This document shows positions 54,089 to 64,000 of a stretch of 64,000 nt of DNA, one piece after another. Source of the DNA: Pseudisothecium myosuroides (Eukaryota > Streptophyta > Bryopsida > Hypnales > Lembophyllaceae); contig OX637290.1 in NCBI GenBank assembly GCA_951799445.1, positions 22,872,987 to 22,936,986 of the forward strand. Direction: 5' to 3'. Position 1 is the stretch's first letter, and each line of letters opens with the position of its first letter. A model generated the notes under the pieces. It searched no databases and had not been told where the DNA came from. It saw only the letters and a list, made by a program, of their open reading frames with translations. The position numbers were made by a program, and so were the translations under genes.

Positions 54089-55032
54089 TTAACCCCTAAA
54101 GGCCCAAGGCTTTTTTTCTGCCAAAAAACCATCAAAACTACCATTTCTATAGCAAGGAGTAAAAAAAAATGAAAATTGTTTTTTTTCACATCTAACCATA
54201 GGATCTTACACCTAACTAGTATGAGAATGTGTCGAAAAAATTTCAGAATTTTTGACCGCTCAGATTGTAAGATATCTGCGTTTAAAGTGGAAAAACCAAG
54301 TATTTCAGCACATTGCGGGACTAGATTTTTTAACTTGAAACAATTTTCACTTAAAATTTTTGCACTACAGAGTTTTGTGCTTCAAATCTTTATAGTGAAG
54401 AATTGAGTTGAGAGTCTAGGGGAAAAAAAAAATATTCAAAAAAACTTAATTATCATTCCTAAAAAATTTATTAAGTAGAAGTAGGTATGTGATAGAAGGA
54501 AAATCTAAAACATTAATATATTTTAGATGGAATTAAAATACACTAATCCCAATGGTGAGATTGTTCTAGCAAGTAAACTAAACCATGAGAATTTTTTATT
54601 TTTTTTAAATTGCAAAAATAGCATTTAGAAATGAATCCTACAAGTTATTTTTTTCAAGAAGATGCTCTAACTACCCGAAAAACAAGAATGTCCATAACTT
54701 TTTTGTAACAAATCCAAATGAAATGAATCAAAGCTTTCCAGATAGACAAAAATATAATCTACAAGAAAAAAAATATTAAAAAAAAAAAATCAAATTTTTG
54801 CCAAATTTTTCTTGCTGCCCGGACTGCCCAGTTACGAAAAAAAAGTAACATATTTGGCCATAACTTTTGACTCCTATTTCCAAATGTCCTGAAATTTAGT
54901 GCATAAGAAAGATATTCCTTGCGCCCACCTTGTATTAAAATTTCAGCTTAAAATATGGAAATCTCTAGTCACACGGACCTCCCCAAAATTTCTATACGGA
55001 CAAAAAACGCATGCCGGTCCTTTAGGGGTTAA
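54089..55032 (-). mobile_element. TTAA-family element, copy 9 (right arm of an inverted pair)
   Basis: Opens TTAACCCCTAAAGGCCCAAGGC and closes CGGTCCTTTAGGGGTTAA. It mirrors copy 8 over about 900 bp, with a spacer of about 460 bp between the matching arms. The last TTAA (55029-55032) also starts 'TTAACCCCTGAACGGCCC', so a further family-like end may abut it. Confidence 0.7.
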
Positions 55033-55740
55033 CCCCTGAACGGCCCTTGGGGAGGGCCGATACGCTGCCATATCCCGCGCATACGGTGGGAGGCAATTTC
55101 TATTGGGCACGATGTCGACGAGCATTGAAGGATCCAACCGTTCCGATGAGAGCCAGGGATGGTGGAAAAGCCACTGAATTTTTATAGAGCCTGGGGAGTG
55201 TCGGAAGGCGCAAATTTGGGGGCACATGCGTGGAATTTGCAGGCGTCCTATTTGTTGTGGCGATATTATTTTTTCTCCTAAATTGCAGGAGCCTCCTTCG
55301 GGGATTCGGAACGGTAGGGCGCCTAAGAATAGGACAGGGAGTCCACAGAAAAAAAAATACTAATAATTCGAAGCCTTCCCTCGATTACCACAGCCTCACT
55401 CTCTGTATGCGACAGGCTTGGGGTTGCCCGAAGGTGCGTCGGGTGACCTCGTTGGCTGCGCCCCGTTGGCGTCCTAGCAGGCTGAAGTGCTGTGTACGAA
55501 GCCGCGAGAGCGCGACAGGTTGGCGACAAGCCGGGGATTCAGCCTTGGTGGGAGAATAACCGCCATCCTAATGGCAAAGCTTCCTAACTCTGGGACATGC
55601 ATAACCATCTCCTTCCTCCATCATCGACAAGCATCGGCAAGGCCCCTATTCACTGATCAGAATTCAAATGTCGCCCAAGTTACATCCAGCAAATAATGCC
55701 ATATTTAACTACTTTTGGACTTTAGGGTCAAATTTGGACT
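55033..55740. other. GC-richer unique segment, no gene assigned
   Basis: Clearly richer in CG dinucleotides than the flanks, with one open frame on the plus strand (55230-55559) that begins with a hydrophobic stretch but shows no recognisable domain. It could hold a promoter or first exon. Nothing firm can be said. Confidence 0.3.
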
Positions 55741-56890
55741 TTTTCAAGGTACAATTCATCAGGATATCTTTGGATGTAGGGATTTTAGAGACCGCCATGT
55801 TGTTCAAAGTAGGAAAGGAAACATTTGAGGGGAACCAATTTGAAGTATGTCATGATATAATGTATCGGGAGATCTTCTGGTGTTAGGATTTGGGAGACGA
55901 CTATGTCATTCAAAGTAGGAAGAGAAACAATTGAGGGGGACCGATTTGAATTAAGTATGTCATGGTATAGTTTATTGTGCCTTCTTGAGGTGTTAACATT
56001 TTGGAGAGTGCCATGTTGTTCAAAATAGGAAGGGAAACATTTGAAGGGGACCAATGGAAACTATGTCATGATACAATGTATCGAGAGATCTTCTGGTGTT
56101 AGGATTTAGGAAACAATCATATCGTTCAAAGGAGGAGGACAAAGAATTGAAGGGGACCGAATTTGAACTAGTATGTCATGGTTTAGGTTAATTGTGCCTT
56201 CTTGAGGTGTTAACATTTTGGAGACCGCCACGTTGTTCCCAGTAGGAAGGGAAACATTTGAGGGGGACTAATTTGAACTAGGTCATGGTACAATTCATCA
56301 AGAGATCTTCATATGTTCACATTTTGGAGAGCGCCATGTTGTTCAAAGTAGGAAGGGAAACATTATTTTCTCTAAAGGGGATCAATTTGAACTAGTATGT
56401 CATGATACAATGTATTGGGAGATCTTCTGGTGTTAGGATTTGGGAGACGACTATGTCGTTCAAAGTAGGAAGAGAAACAATTGAGGGGGACCAATTTGAA
56501 CTAAGTATGTCATGGTATAGTTCATTGTGCCTTCTTGACGTGTTAACATTTTGGAGAGCGCCATGTTATTCAAAATAGGAAGAGAAACATTTGAAGGGGA
56601 CCAATGGGAACTATGTCATGATACAATGTATCGGGAGATCTTCTGGTGTTAGAATTTTGTAAACGACCATGTCGTTTAAAGGAGGAGGACAAAGAATTGA
56701 AGGGGACCAGATTTGAACTAGTATGTCATGGTTTAGGTTAATTGCGCCTTCTTGAGGTGTTAACATTTTGGAGACCGCCACGTTGTTCCTAGTAGGAAGG
56801 GAAACATTTGAGGGGGACTGATTTGAACTAGGTCATGGTACAATTCATCAAGAGATCTCAGATGTTCACATTTTAGAACCCCCCACGCCG
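55740..56890 (+). repeat. Tandem repeat with 550-bp higher-order period
   Basis: Basic units of about 110 bp carry 'atgtcatg.tacaat.tatc.ggagatcttctggtgtta..attttggagaccgccatgttgttcaaagtaggaagggaaacatttgagggggacc'. Groups of about five different units repeat as a block: the block starting at 55845 (gtatgtcatgatataatg) recurs at 56395 with few changes, a 550-bp period. The last unit decays at about 56890. Open frames here are not genes. Confidence 0.85.
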
Positions 56891-57356
56891 TTCAAAGTAG
56901 CCAATGTCATATTCATATAGGAGAACATGCCAAGTAACATTGTCACTAGAGGATTGCACTCCTATGTTTATTGGGACGTAGTAATTGAAATGAATCATCA
57001 GGAGATCTCTTGATGTATTGGAACCCCATGAAATTATGATTCTTTGCTTTGCAATAAACTAATCACTACGAGATTTATGCAAGCTCAGATGATAGAGCCA
57101 AAAACTTTTGGCCCGTCTTGATTTCTGTGCAAAATAAGAGACCGGGAGATCTCTTGATGACTGTAATCCCTACTACGTTAGAAGAGCAAATGCAGAATGA
57201 CAAGGCAAAAGCAATTACCGTACAGGCATTTTGTACAATGCAATCAGTTTCCAATGAACATTGAACTTGGTTTCATGACATTTTATTGATGTTCATACAA
57301 GAAAAACAAAGAAGAGCCTTCAGATTCAATTGAAGGCATTCGTTGCGATATCCAAA
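56891..57356. other. Spacer between the tandem repeat and the HAD locus
   Basis: No gene. Contains two further 'gggagatctcttgatg'-type words (about 57000 and 57140) like those in the tandem array. Confidence 0.4.
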
Positions 57357-57839
57357 CTAGTCCACTCGCCGGAAGGGCTTCCCACTAACATTTAACACCT
57401 TTTGGACATAGTAGGGACGTTGCAGTTCGAGAGAATCTACATCATCCCTCACGCATATTGAGGGTTGTAGTATGCGCGCATGACGCCACTTGAGGGGATC
57501 TACCTCGAGCACTACAAGGGTTTGATTCCAAAGAACACTATGCTGTTCAGGACTACTTAAGAGATGCTTCAGCAATTGACCACGATTCGGATAGGGTTTG
57601 CTCTTATTGGGTTTGTCAACACCGGCAATATAAAGAAACCCATTCAGAATCCCGGGTGGAAGAAGGCATTGAAGAAGCTTTGCCAAAGTCGAAGTATGCA
57701 TGCACGACCACAAGACACAGTGAGTATGTTCCACAAAATGTTGAAAAAGACCGTGAAAGCCAACCGGTATGTCCATGTTCTGAGGGAGATCCACAACACC
57801 GCCATGGACGTATAGATCACCGGTCAGTACAACAAGCAA
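57357..57839 (-). pseudogene. Degenerate second FCP1/HAD-like domain
   Basis: The 160-codon frame parallels the FCP1-like domain at 58278-58981. LLVVLTGDLYVHGG stands where VVLDLNGVLVHR is expected. HCVLWSCMHTSTLAKLLQCL corresponds to IVFWSSVTSNNMNNLLDVVL. TLVVLEVDPLKWRHARILQP corresponds to VLLVDDSPVKNLPNDPHNAI. The catalytic Asp of motif I and the paired Asp of the LVDDSP motif are not conserved, so phosphatase activity is unlikely. Whether it is a tail domain of the upstream protein, joined by splicing, or a separate decayed duplicate cannot be decided. Confidence 0.5.
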
Positions 57840-58277
57840 CGCCTTCTGCGTGAACCAACCATCAAGAGTTCTCCCAGTGAATATGGATCACGTCACACTA
57901 CATACAGCAAAACAGATGACTAACTCATCATGTCTAATTTCTTAAGTGAAGCCACAGAATAAAAGATGTAAGTCACACGCAGTATGAAGTGCCGTGAGAT
58001 CTCTGGGTGGAAACATAAAGAAGAAATAAAAGCCGCGGACCAGAGTTCACATCCAATTCACAATGGGTGTCACTTTACATACAACTGAAAACTTTATAAC
58101 TATCGAATGTTAATTTACAATCAATTTGTCCGCAAGTACAAGAATACTAGAGCTAAGTATTCAAGACCGCCTGACCTACTCAAAATGTGTCAACTTCGCA
58201 GAAAACTTTATAGAAAATTAAAGACTACGTTAACAATACGCTATAATGTACATGTACATTAATCCTCACTAACTCTC

Positions 58278-58981
58278 TCAACCGTCGAAACCCCCAAACA
58301 AGTATCGTGATATCTCACGGTGACGCCTCATGCCTTTCAGAGCGGGTTGTCCAGGGCCCCCCTTAGTGGACACCGCTTCCATCGGGCACTGACCGCCATA
58401 CAATGGATTGTTCTTCACATAGACCGGAACAGGTACATTTGAATTAAACAGATCATCAAGCCAAGGACGCAGGTGGCCATCCAAGTAGTTGTCACGTCTG
58501 TCACCGCACCAGGACTGAGGGAATATAGCATTGTGAGGATCATTGGGAAGGTTTTTAACTGGACTGTCATCAACTAGGAGAACGTCCTGTAGAGACGAAA
58601 AACCAACCATGCGTGCTAATGTACCCAGATCTTTCAGAAAGATCGGTTTCTTCGGTGCATTTGCGGATCTGTAACTCGACTGCATACACGCTACTTGAGT
58701 TAAACAAGTGACATCTCTAGGACCAAATGAAGCATCGGCAAGTACAACGTCCAACAAATTGTTCATGTTGTTGGAAGTAACACTGCTCCAGAATACAATG
58801 TCAGCCTTCTGACGAAGCCAATCTAGGAATTCCGTAACAGATGGACGACGTTGAACATGGAGTTTTGTGCGTGTATACGTCCTGTGAACAAGAACTCCAT
58901 TCAAGTCAAGGACCACTGTATACTTCCGGCGAGGTACCTCATTTGATGACTCTCGTAGCATCGCCATAGCCCGGTCAGAAT
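58278..58981 (-). CDS. FCP1/NIF-like HAD domain protein (DLNG type)
   Basis: After the acceptor GGGCTGCAG (58982) the frame encodes KYTVVLDLNGVLVHRTYTRT, HAD motif I with Asp-Leu-Asn instead of the usual DxDxT. DIVFWSSVTSNNMNNLLDVV is motif II with Ser. KPIFLKDLGTL and then VLLVDDSPVKNLPNDPHNAI form the Lys and DD motifs of the FCP1/NIF family (members dephosphorylate Ser/Thr, e.g. the RNA polymerase II C-terminal domain). The DLNG variant is common in plant members of unknown substrate. Asn at the acid/base Asp position may lower activity. The frame ends ISRYLFGGFDG and stop. Nucleus is the family's usual site. The exon lies downstream of the acidic/basic gene below and may be its 3' part. 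Confidence 0.75.
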
Positions 58982-59052
58982 CTGCAGCCCAAAGGATCAT
59001 CAGCTTGTTAGAAACAAGTTCATTGTATACGGTAGGCCAGGAATCCCATCCG

Positions 59053-59220
59053 TCAAGAAATGCAAGATGTCACCTCAAGCACCTTTGGCGTCGTCCTCCA
59101 CAATCCCTCTCCCTTCAACGACGTCATCCTCCACGGTCCCTTTCCCTTCAATGACGTCTTCTTCTTGGGTCCCTCTCCCCTCAACGTCGTCGACCACTTC
59201 TGCCTGCGAACCCTAGTCCA
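59053..59220 (-). CDS. Acidic short-repeat exon
   Basis: After the acceptor GGTTCGCAGGCAG one frame reads VVDDVEGRGTQEEDVIEGKG, then TVEDDVVEGRGIVEDD: an about 10-11-residue acidic repeat encoded by about 30-bp units (ccct(c/t)tcccttcaacgacgtc... on the plus strand). Another frame gives lysine-rich TSLKGEGP repeats, so the true frame is uncertain; the acidic one fits the neighbouring acidic exon. Likely a linker between the upstream gene and the FCP1-like exon. Confidence 0.35.
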   Translation of the reverse strand, partial: WTRVRRQKWSTTLRGEGPKKKTSLKGKGPWRMTSLKGEGLWRTTPKVLEVTSCIS

Positions 59221-59251
59221 ATGCAATTTCAAAAATGCTTTTGTAAATAAA

Positions 59252-62200
59252 CTAGTGTGCAAGCCATACATTCTGAATTTCATTCCACATTTTAGTAGTC
59301 ACGAGGCTACTCGTCCCGACACTCAGACCTGGAAAAGTAGCTAGATTCTTAAACCGATTCCTGATAATGACCCTCCCGACATCCAGAATTCCAGAGTGTA
59401 ATGCAACTTCTCTAGGAGTCACCTTTGTTGTGTCGGCCTCCGGACTCATTTGGTTCAGATCAATCAAAGTATCGTCCACAACGCCGTCAGACATGTCGAC
59501 ATCCGCATTGGGTTGGGAAACAGGGGACATCGTGATATATCTTGATGCACCGTTGCTCGTACCCACATGTCGATTTCCCGTCCCCAGACTGGGGGAGAGA
59601 CATTCATTACGTTCGACAACCTCCGCAGGCCTGGCATCCTTCTGCAGCACAGGTCCTCGCTGGTACGGTGTCTTCGAAACCTCGGAAGGGCCAACACTCG
59701 CTGCAAGAGAGTCTAATGTGGCTGCAGCATCCCTAGCATCCGGAATCCGGTCTACCGTGTGGATCAGTTCAGAATTAGGAGGGTTAAGACATGTGCTAGG
59801 GGACGCGTCCAAAACACCCACTGCTGTCTCCATTCTCTCCTCATCCTGAAGGTTTGGCATCGTCCGATCCCGCGCTAATGGTGAACCCCTTTTCTTCATG
59901 CATTTCTCCTGCTTCTTAGCCGATTTCTCTTTCCCAGATTGCTCTACCGAAGCAAGATTGTCACGACGTTTCTCGGTACTGGGATTCTTTAACTTTTTGG
60001 GCCGCTTCTGCGGCTTAGGAGCCTTTTTCTGCGACAAATCATAGATGCCACTGAGTTAGAGATGATGCCGTCAAAACGGGGAAGATGTAGCATTAGAGCA
60101 GAAGTGGGCAATCCAAGTGGCCCTCGCTAACACCCCTCTAGGAAAATAAAACTAATACATTTCTATTTGAAGATGTGTAAGTAAACAACTAAATCCTCTA
60201 TTTTCGGTCGAAAACTGGGACACTCGAGATAATCATACTTTGTGTGAACATCTCATCCTAGTTGCAAACCTTACAATGCAGTCCTTCTATACCCTGCAAT
60301 CCGGGATTAATTAATTGGATAGCAAGCAATCCTTCGTACTTCCTTCGCTAGGTCCTCTACCTTAAATCATAAAATAATACTGAGCACAGAATATAATACT
60401 GCCAGTATAATACTCAGGACCTGATAAAAGTCACGTTCTCATTAACTAAATGTCAAAAGTTCTGGAGTACTGGACAACTGTGTCATAGGCTCCATAAAAA
60501 GCCATTGAAAGAAGCATGAGGACAACATATTCCCCCAGTCTCAAACGTACTTAGCCTCGGGCTATTTACATGAGGTACACAAATTTTCTTCTCAGCAATT
60601 GTATATAGCAGTAGCCCCATATAGTAGGCAAAATATTTTCGCACAGTCAAACAATGAAGGCCCTTCAGAAGGCACGTCTTCTTTGTTCTGCCTAGCTGAA
60701 TCGTGATATCTCAGGATGTCATTACAAGTTAACCAACCTTCTTCACGACGGGGGGTTTCACTGCTTCTTCTTCGCTGTGCGAGGAGTACTGCTGATCCGC
60801 ATCATCCTCGGTCTCTTCCAAAGTTGCGCTATGGTTGTCGATGTCGTCGTCAAGGGGTTCATCGTCTACGATACCAGCGGGTCGGGGTGCCGGATGATAC
60901 GTATCCCACATCGATCTTGCCACCAGAAGAGCTGACTCCTTGGCGTCCAGAGAATCCACCAATTCCAGTGTCTTTGCACCGGCCCACTGATGAACAAAAA
61001 AAAAAGAACAAATGAGAATGGCCAATAGAGGTTGCACTCTGAATCCTCGTAATTCAATAACAAAAGAACGATAAAACAACTTACCACTCCTAGGAACGTG
61101 AACTCTAGACCACCATTAACATTTACGACCACCATGTTATCAACCATGTGATCACCGAATACCACTAGCGCAGTAGAGATCCTCAGCCAAGGCATTGGAC
61201 GTCGCCTATAAAAAGCATTATCATTGTCCCAGTCTTTGGCTCTGTAAATTGCTTCCATGGGTGCTGTTTGGCCCGTGAAGAAACTGGTGAAGCAATTCTG
61301 TGCATCCTGGCCCTCGTTGTACCCAAATAAGAAGATGAGGAACACGTTGTATGCATTTCCAGTAGCAGAGGCGGGGAATCCATCGCCAGGTTCCGGAACA
61401 TAGTTTACGACGTGCCAGTCCCACACCCGGGCCTTGCTGTCTTCCACCCGCCTCTGCAAATGACAGAGAATTTCGTGGAATCCTTGAGCGTCGGTGACAA
61501 GCACTGCTAGAGATCGGGCCCGTAGGATATTCCGAGTTGTGTCCTTGTATTCGATAGTATCGAATAGTCCCTTCAGCTTATAATTCTCCAGCAATTTTGC
61601 CCGAGGCCCTGCAGTCGTGACCTCAAACAAAAACCAGAAATAAATATGCGCTTTGTCCTTGCCCCGCCATGTTTTGACGGCAGGGTCAGCAAGAATAGTA
61701 CTGATATTCCAGCTCCTCTCGTCCATAACCGCGCAGAAGTAATTGTCAGAAAATTCTTGGTCAATTTTTTCCTCCACAGCTGCTTCGGCATGGGCATCGA
61801 AGAAGACCGTCCACATTGCCTTCACCGCCGGTGGGCACTGGTCTAGGTCGTTCGACTTATTTAGATTTTGTGTGCGTAGAGCTAACCAGTCCCTTCCCAG
61901 TTCAGTGGCCAAGCTTTTGTCCACCCACAAATCTAGTTGCGCTCTTGTGATCTTCTTCTCCTCCGCAAACGCATCCCATTCCGCTGATGTATAAGGGACG
62001 TACTCTTTTGCCTTGCAAGGCAGCGGATGCTGCCAATAGAAGAACATGAGCTCGTTCTGCATGGCCCTGACCCGTCTCACTCTAACACCTGCGGCGACAA
62101 GGCTGGTCATGTTCAGTCCTGCCTTCGCCTTGGAATTCTTCATGCACACCTTCTTCTTATCCACCAGGACCGCCAGATAGTTAATATCCTCCGTCCGGAG

Positions 62201-62441
62201 CCCATACAGCGGCTTGAAATCATTTTGCGCGAGGGGTTTCCTTTTCTTTTTTGAATCAAACGGTGTATCGTCGGGTAGGACATAATCGAGGAATTTTTTC
62301 TCGATTTTTACCCATTTGTCCCCATCGGAATCATTCTCCATGAAGACAAGCGGAATTCTCAAGTCAGGAGAGTCATTGCCCTTGACACTAGTGAAGATAG
62401 TTGCCATCACTGGAACATACTCCTGTTCATCAACACTGAAT
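59252..62441 (-). CDS. Spliced gene of unknown function, three phase-matched exons
   Basis: Exon (about 62441-61085): about 450 codons from FSVDEQEYVPVMATIFTSVK, including FLIFLFGYNEGQDAQNCFTS and NMVVVNVNGGLEFTFLGV. Donor GGAGTG|GTAAGT, 98-nt intron, acceptor TTCATCAG. Exon 60986-60738: 83 codons beginning WAGAKTLELVDSLDAKESAL, ending in an acidic DDEPLDDDID...EEEA region and VVKK. Donor AAG|GTTGGT, 709-nt intron, acceptor TTTGTCGCAG. Exon 60028-59252: lysine-rich KKAPKPQKRPKKLKNPSTEK then a polar tail. All junctions are phase 0. The large exon has no motif I can name firmly. Position after a ParB-like exon, and a glycine motif followed by a hydrophobic strand, would allow a degenerate methyltransferase fold, but the DPPY motif is absent. 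Acidic-basic tail suggests a nuclear or chromatin role (inference). Confidence 0.6.
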
Positions 62442-62627
62442 CTGTCAGCTGCAATCGTCCGACAGGGACTGATTTTCCTGCTGCCTCATTTGAGTATCAT
62501 TGAGATATCACGATCTTAGTTATGGTGTATGTGCTCTTAGGACGATCGTGATATGTCATGGTTTCACTCGCGGCCAACAAAAATTGAAGTGAAAGTACAA
62601 AGTGAACCAGTTGAGAGGAATACTTAC

Positions 62628-63438
62628 AAGATACTCTTTGGAGTGGGCTCTTCCCATAAGGGCTGGCTGCGGGCTACCCATATCCCTCCATTTCAGCAGA
62701 GCGTGCACAAGTTGCGTTAGGAAGGTCTGTTCTTTCTGCTGGCCAGCAATGTTTTGGTTCAATGCCTTAGAGAGGTGCATAATGTCCAGGGACCTTTCTT
62801 TGGGTGACCACAACGGAATGACGTTGAAGGTGGAAGCCAAGCTCTTGTCACAGTCTGGAATCTCGCCGTTCTCCACGAGTTTCTTGTGTGCCGCCACGGT
62901 GTGTTGACCACCAATATCCAATAGTGCGTTGTACTTGTAAGGATTTCTCTTTTGGGGCAGGCGTCAAAGTAGTCCACCACTTTCTTCTCCCCATAAGGAC
63001 CACGCTTTAGGGGAAGAACGGTAATGAATCTGTCTGCAGACTCATAGTCCGCATTGATGCGGATTCGGTTCTCTATTCCAGCCTGCCGATCCAAATTAAC
63101 TCCCCTGTAGACAAATCTTCCAGCTGGAGCTTCGTGCAGGTACTTGTAGTGCACGCGTACCGGATCACGCGAAGCATCCACTAGTGGCTTCTTCCCCCAC
63201 GCGTACATTGGCTTGAACACTGACTTGTACAGCGCGTTCATTGCCTTCATTTGAGCCGGCCTAAGTCTGTTGACTTCATTTTCTGTCATGTTCACACATT
63301 TGCTAATACTGAGGTTAGGTCCTCTCGCCTTCTTGGCTTTCCCAGGAACTTCAACTACTACGTCGTCCCCTGGTGCTCCGACGATTGATTTTCGCTTCTG
63401 CGCTCTTTTCTTTGGGGATGGAGCTGGAGGCGTGACCG
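62628..63438 (-). pseudogene. ParB-like GGQH exon, frameshifted and cut by an LTR
   Basis: From the LTR junction the frame reads MTENEVNRLRPAQMKAMNAL, then KPMYAWGKKPLVDASRDPVR up to VVDYFDACP. At 62954-62957 there are four C where five would keep the frame; after that shift it continues QKRNPYKYNALLDIGGQHTV, then FNVIPLWSPKERSLDIMHLS and SKEYL at a donor GTAAGT (62627). LLDIGGQHTVAAHKKL resembles the (D/G)G(Q/H)HRxxA box of ParB/sulfiredoxin-like domains, and ...HLSKALNQN the region after it; this is suggestive, not conclusive. The phase to the next exon (62441) is not resolved. Upstream coding sequence (VTPPAPSPKKRAQKRKSIVG, basic) is truncated by the LTR inserted at 63439. Confidence 0.5.
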
Positions 63439-64000
63439 TGTGAGCTCCCAATTTGTCACTTGGGACTCGTAGAATTATTTTTTTGGAAATTTGCAATTTA
63501 AAGTTGATAAAAGTATAGAAAAATCCATATAAAGAGTGTAGAACCGAAATAGGGTTGTGTCATACCCATTATAGTATTTGGTCTAGATTTGTGTTTCTTA
63601 CTTAGAATCCCCCAAACCTTGCCTAAAATAGTGTAGAAATAACAAAACGGTTAGATTTGGAGGATTCGAGTCACACAGCCCCAAAAGGGCTAAATCCCAC
63701 CATGAATGTGGCGATTCATGGCTAGGTCGGTTCGAGGGATCCACAGCAAGGCCACTAGGTCGGGTCCTAGAGTTAGATTTAGAATTCCCCATTAGATCAA
63801 CGAATTCCCAAAATCCCGATTGTTAGCATGCAGGAGCCACTCACGCAAGACCGGGCCCGTGGAGGAATCTACAGCCCAAGGATGGTGTTCTAGGGTGAAT
63901 CCCATGCCAGGAGTCCAACGGCGAAATCGGTTCGCCAAGATTCCTCCACCTGCAGAAGATTCCCGCACCGTCGCTAATTCAAGGAGATGTCCAGTTTAAA
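63439..64000 (+). mobile_element. Giant LTR, copy 3, left 562 bp (runs off the window)
   Basis: Starts TGTGAGCTCCCAATTTGTCA, as in copies 1 and 2, and is colinear with them to the window end. The five bases before it, GACCG (63434-63438), are the expected left target duplication. It splits the coding sequence of the minus-strand ParB-like exon, so this insertion has disrupted a gene. Whether it is a solo LTR or the 5' LTR of a full element cannot be seen. Confidence 0.85.

Noticed and set aside
55230..55559. A small membrane protein gene in the GC-rich segment
   Set aside because: There is one hydrophobic stretch only, with the rest arginine-rich and without homology I recognise; codon use does not stand out.

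Overview
The window looks like nuclear DNA of a land plant, most likely a seedless one with a repeat-rich genome. This rests on GT-AG introns of about 80-700 nt, plant-type MITE termini, a Mutator-like transposase with a SWIM finger, a DOMON/cytochrome b561 gene and a very long tetratricopeptide (TPR) array. The lineage is inferred, not proven. No rRNA or tRNA gene and no complete, undamaged conserved gene was seen. Most of the window is transposon sequence or its debris.

Layout: 1-13.4 kb is AT-rich intergenic DNA holding a CACTA-like end, small inverted-repeat MITEs, three copies of a TTAA-flanked family with CCCCTAAA termini, and a 70-bp minisatellite. 13.38-18.58 kb is a giant solo LTR (TSD TACAT). 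18.8-34.3 kb is a broken minus-strand DOMON-cytochrome b561 gene. One of its introns holds a complete 10.25-kb Mutator-like element (19359-29606, 9-bp TSD). That element carries a decayed transposase, captured gene pieces, other MITEs and a 203-nt near-perfect hairpin. 35.19-40.05 kb is a second solo LTR of the same family (TSD CATTT).

42.67-46.71 kb is a plus-strand array of about 38 TPR units of 102 bp, with an open core of 1,220 codons and frameshifted ends. 47-57 kb is intergenic: more TTAA elements (two forming an inverted pair with roughly 900-bp arms), a 59-bp-arm hairpin and a 550-bp higher-order tandem repeat. 57.3-63.4 kb is a minus-strand locus: a spliced gene whose N-terminal exon has a ParB-like GGQH motif, an acidic then lysine-rich tail, an FCP1-like HAD domain and a second, degenerate HAD domain. 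This gene is hit by a one-base frameshift and by a third copy of the giant LTR (63439 to the window end).

The strongest observations are: the giant LTR carries its own conserved 21-codon start exon ending exactly at a splice donor; the Mutator element contains a proto-microRNA-like foldback next to captured gene fragments; the TTAA/CCCCTAAA family resembles piggyBac MITEs, unexpected in a plant; and the ParB-like/FCP1-like locus does not match a system I know.
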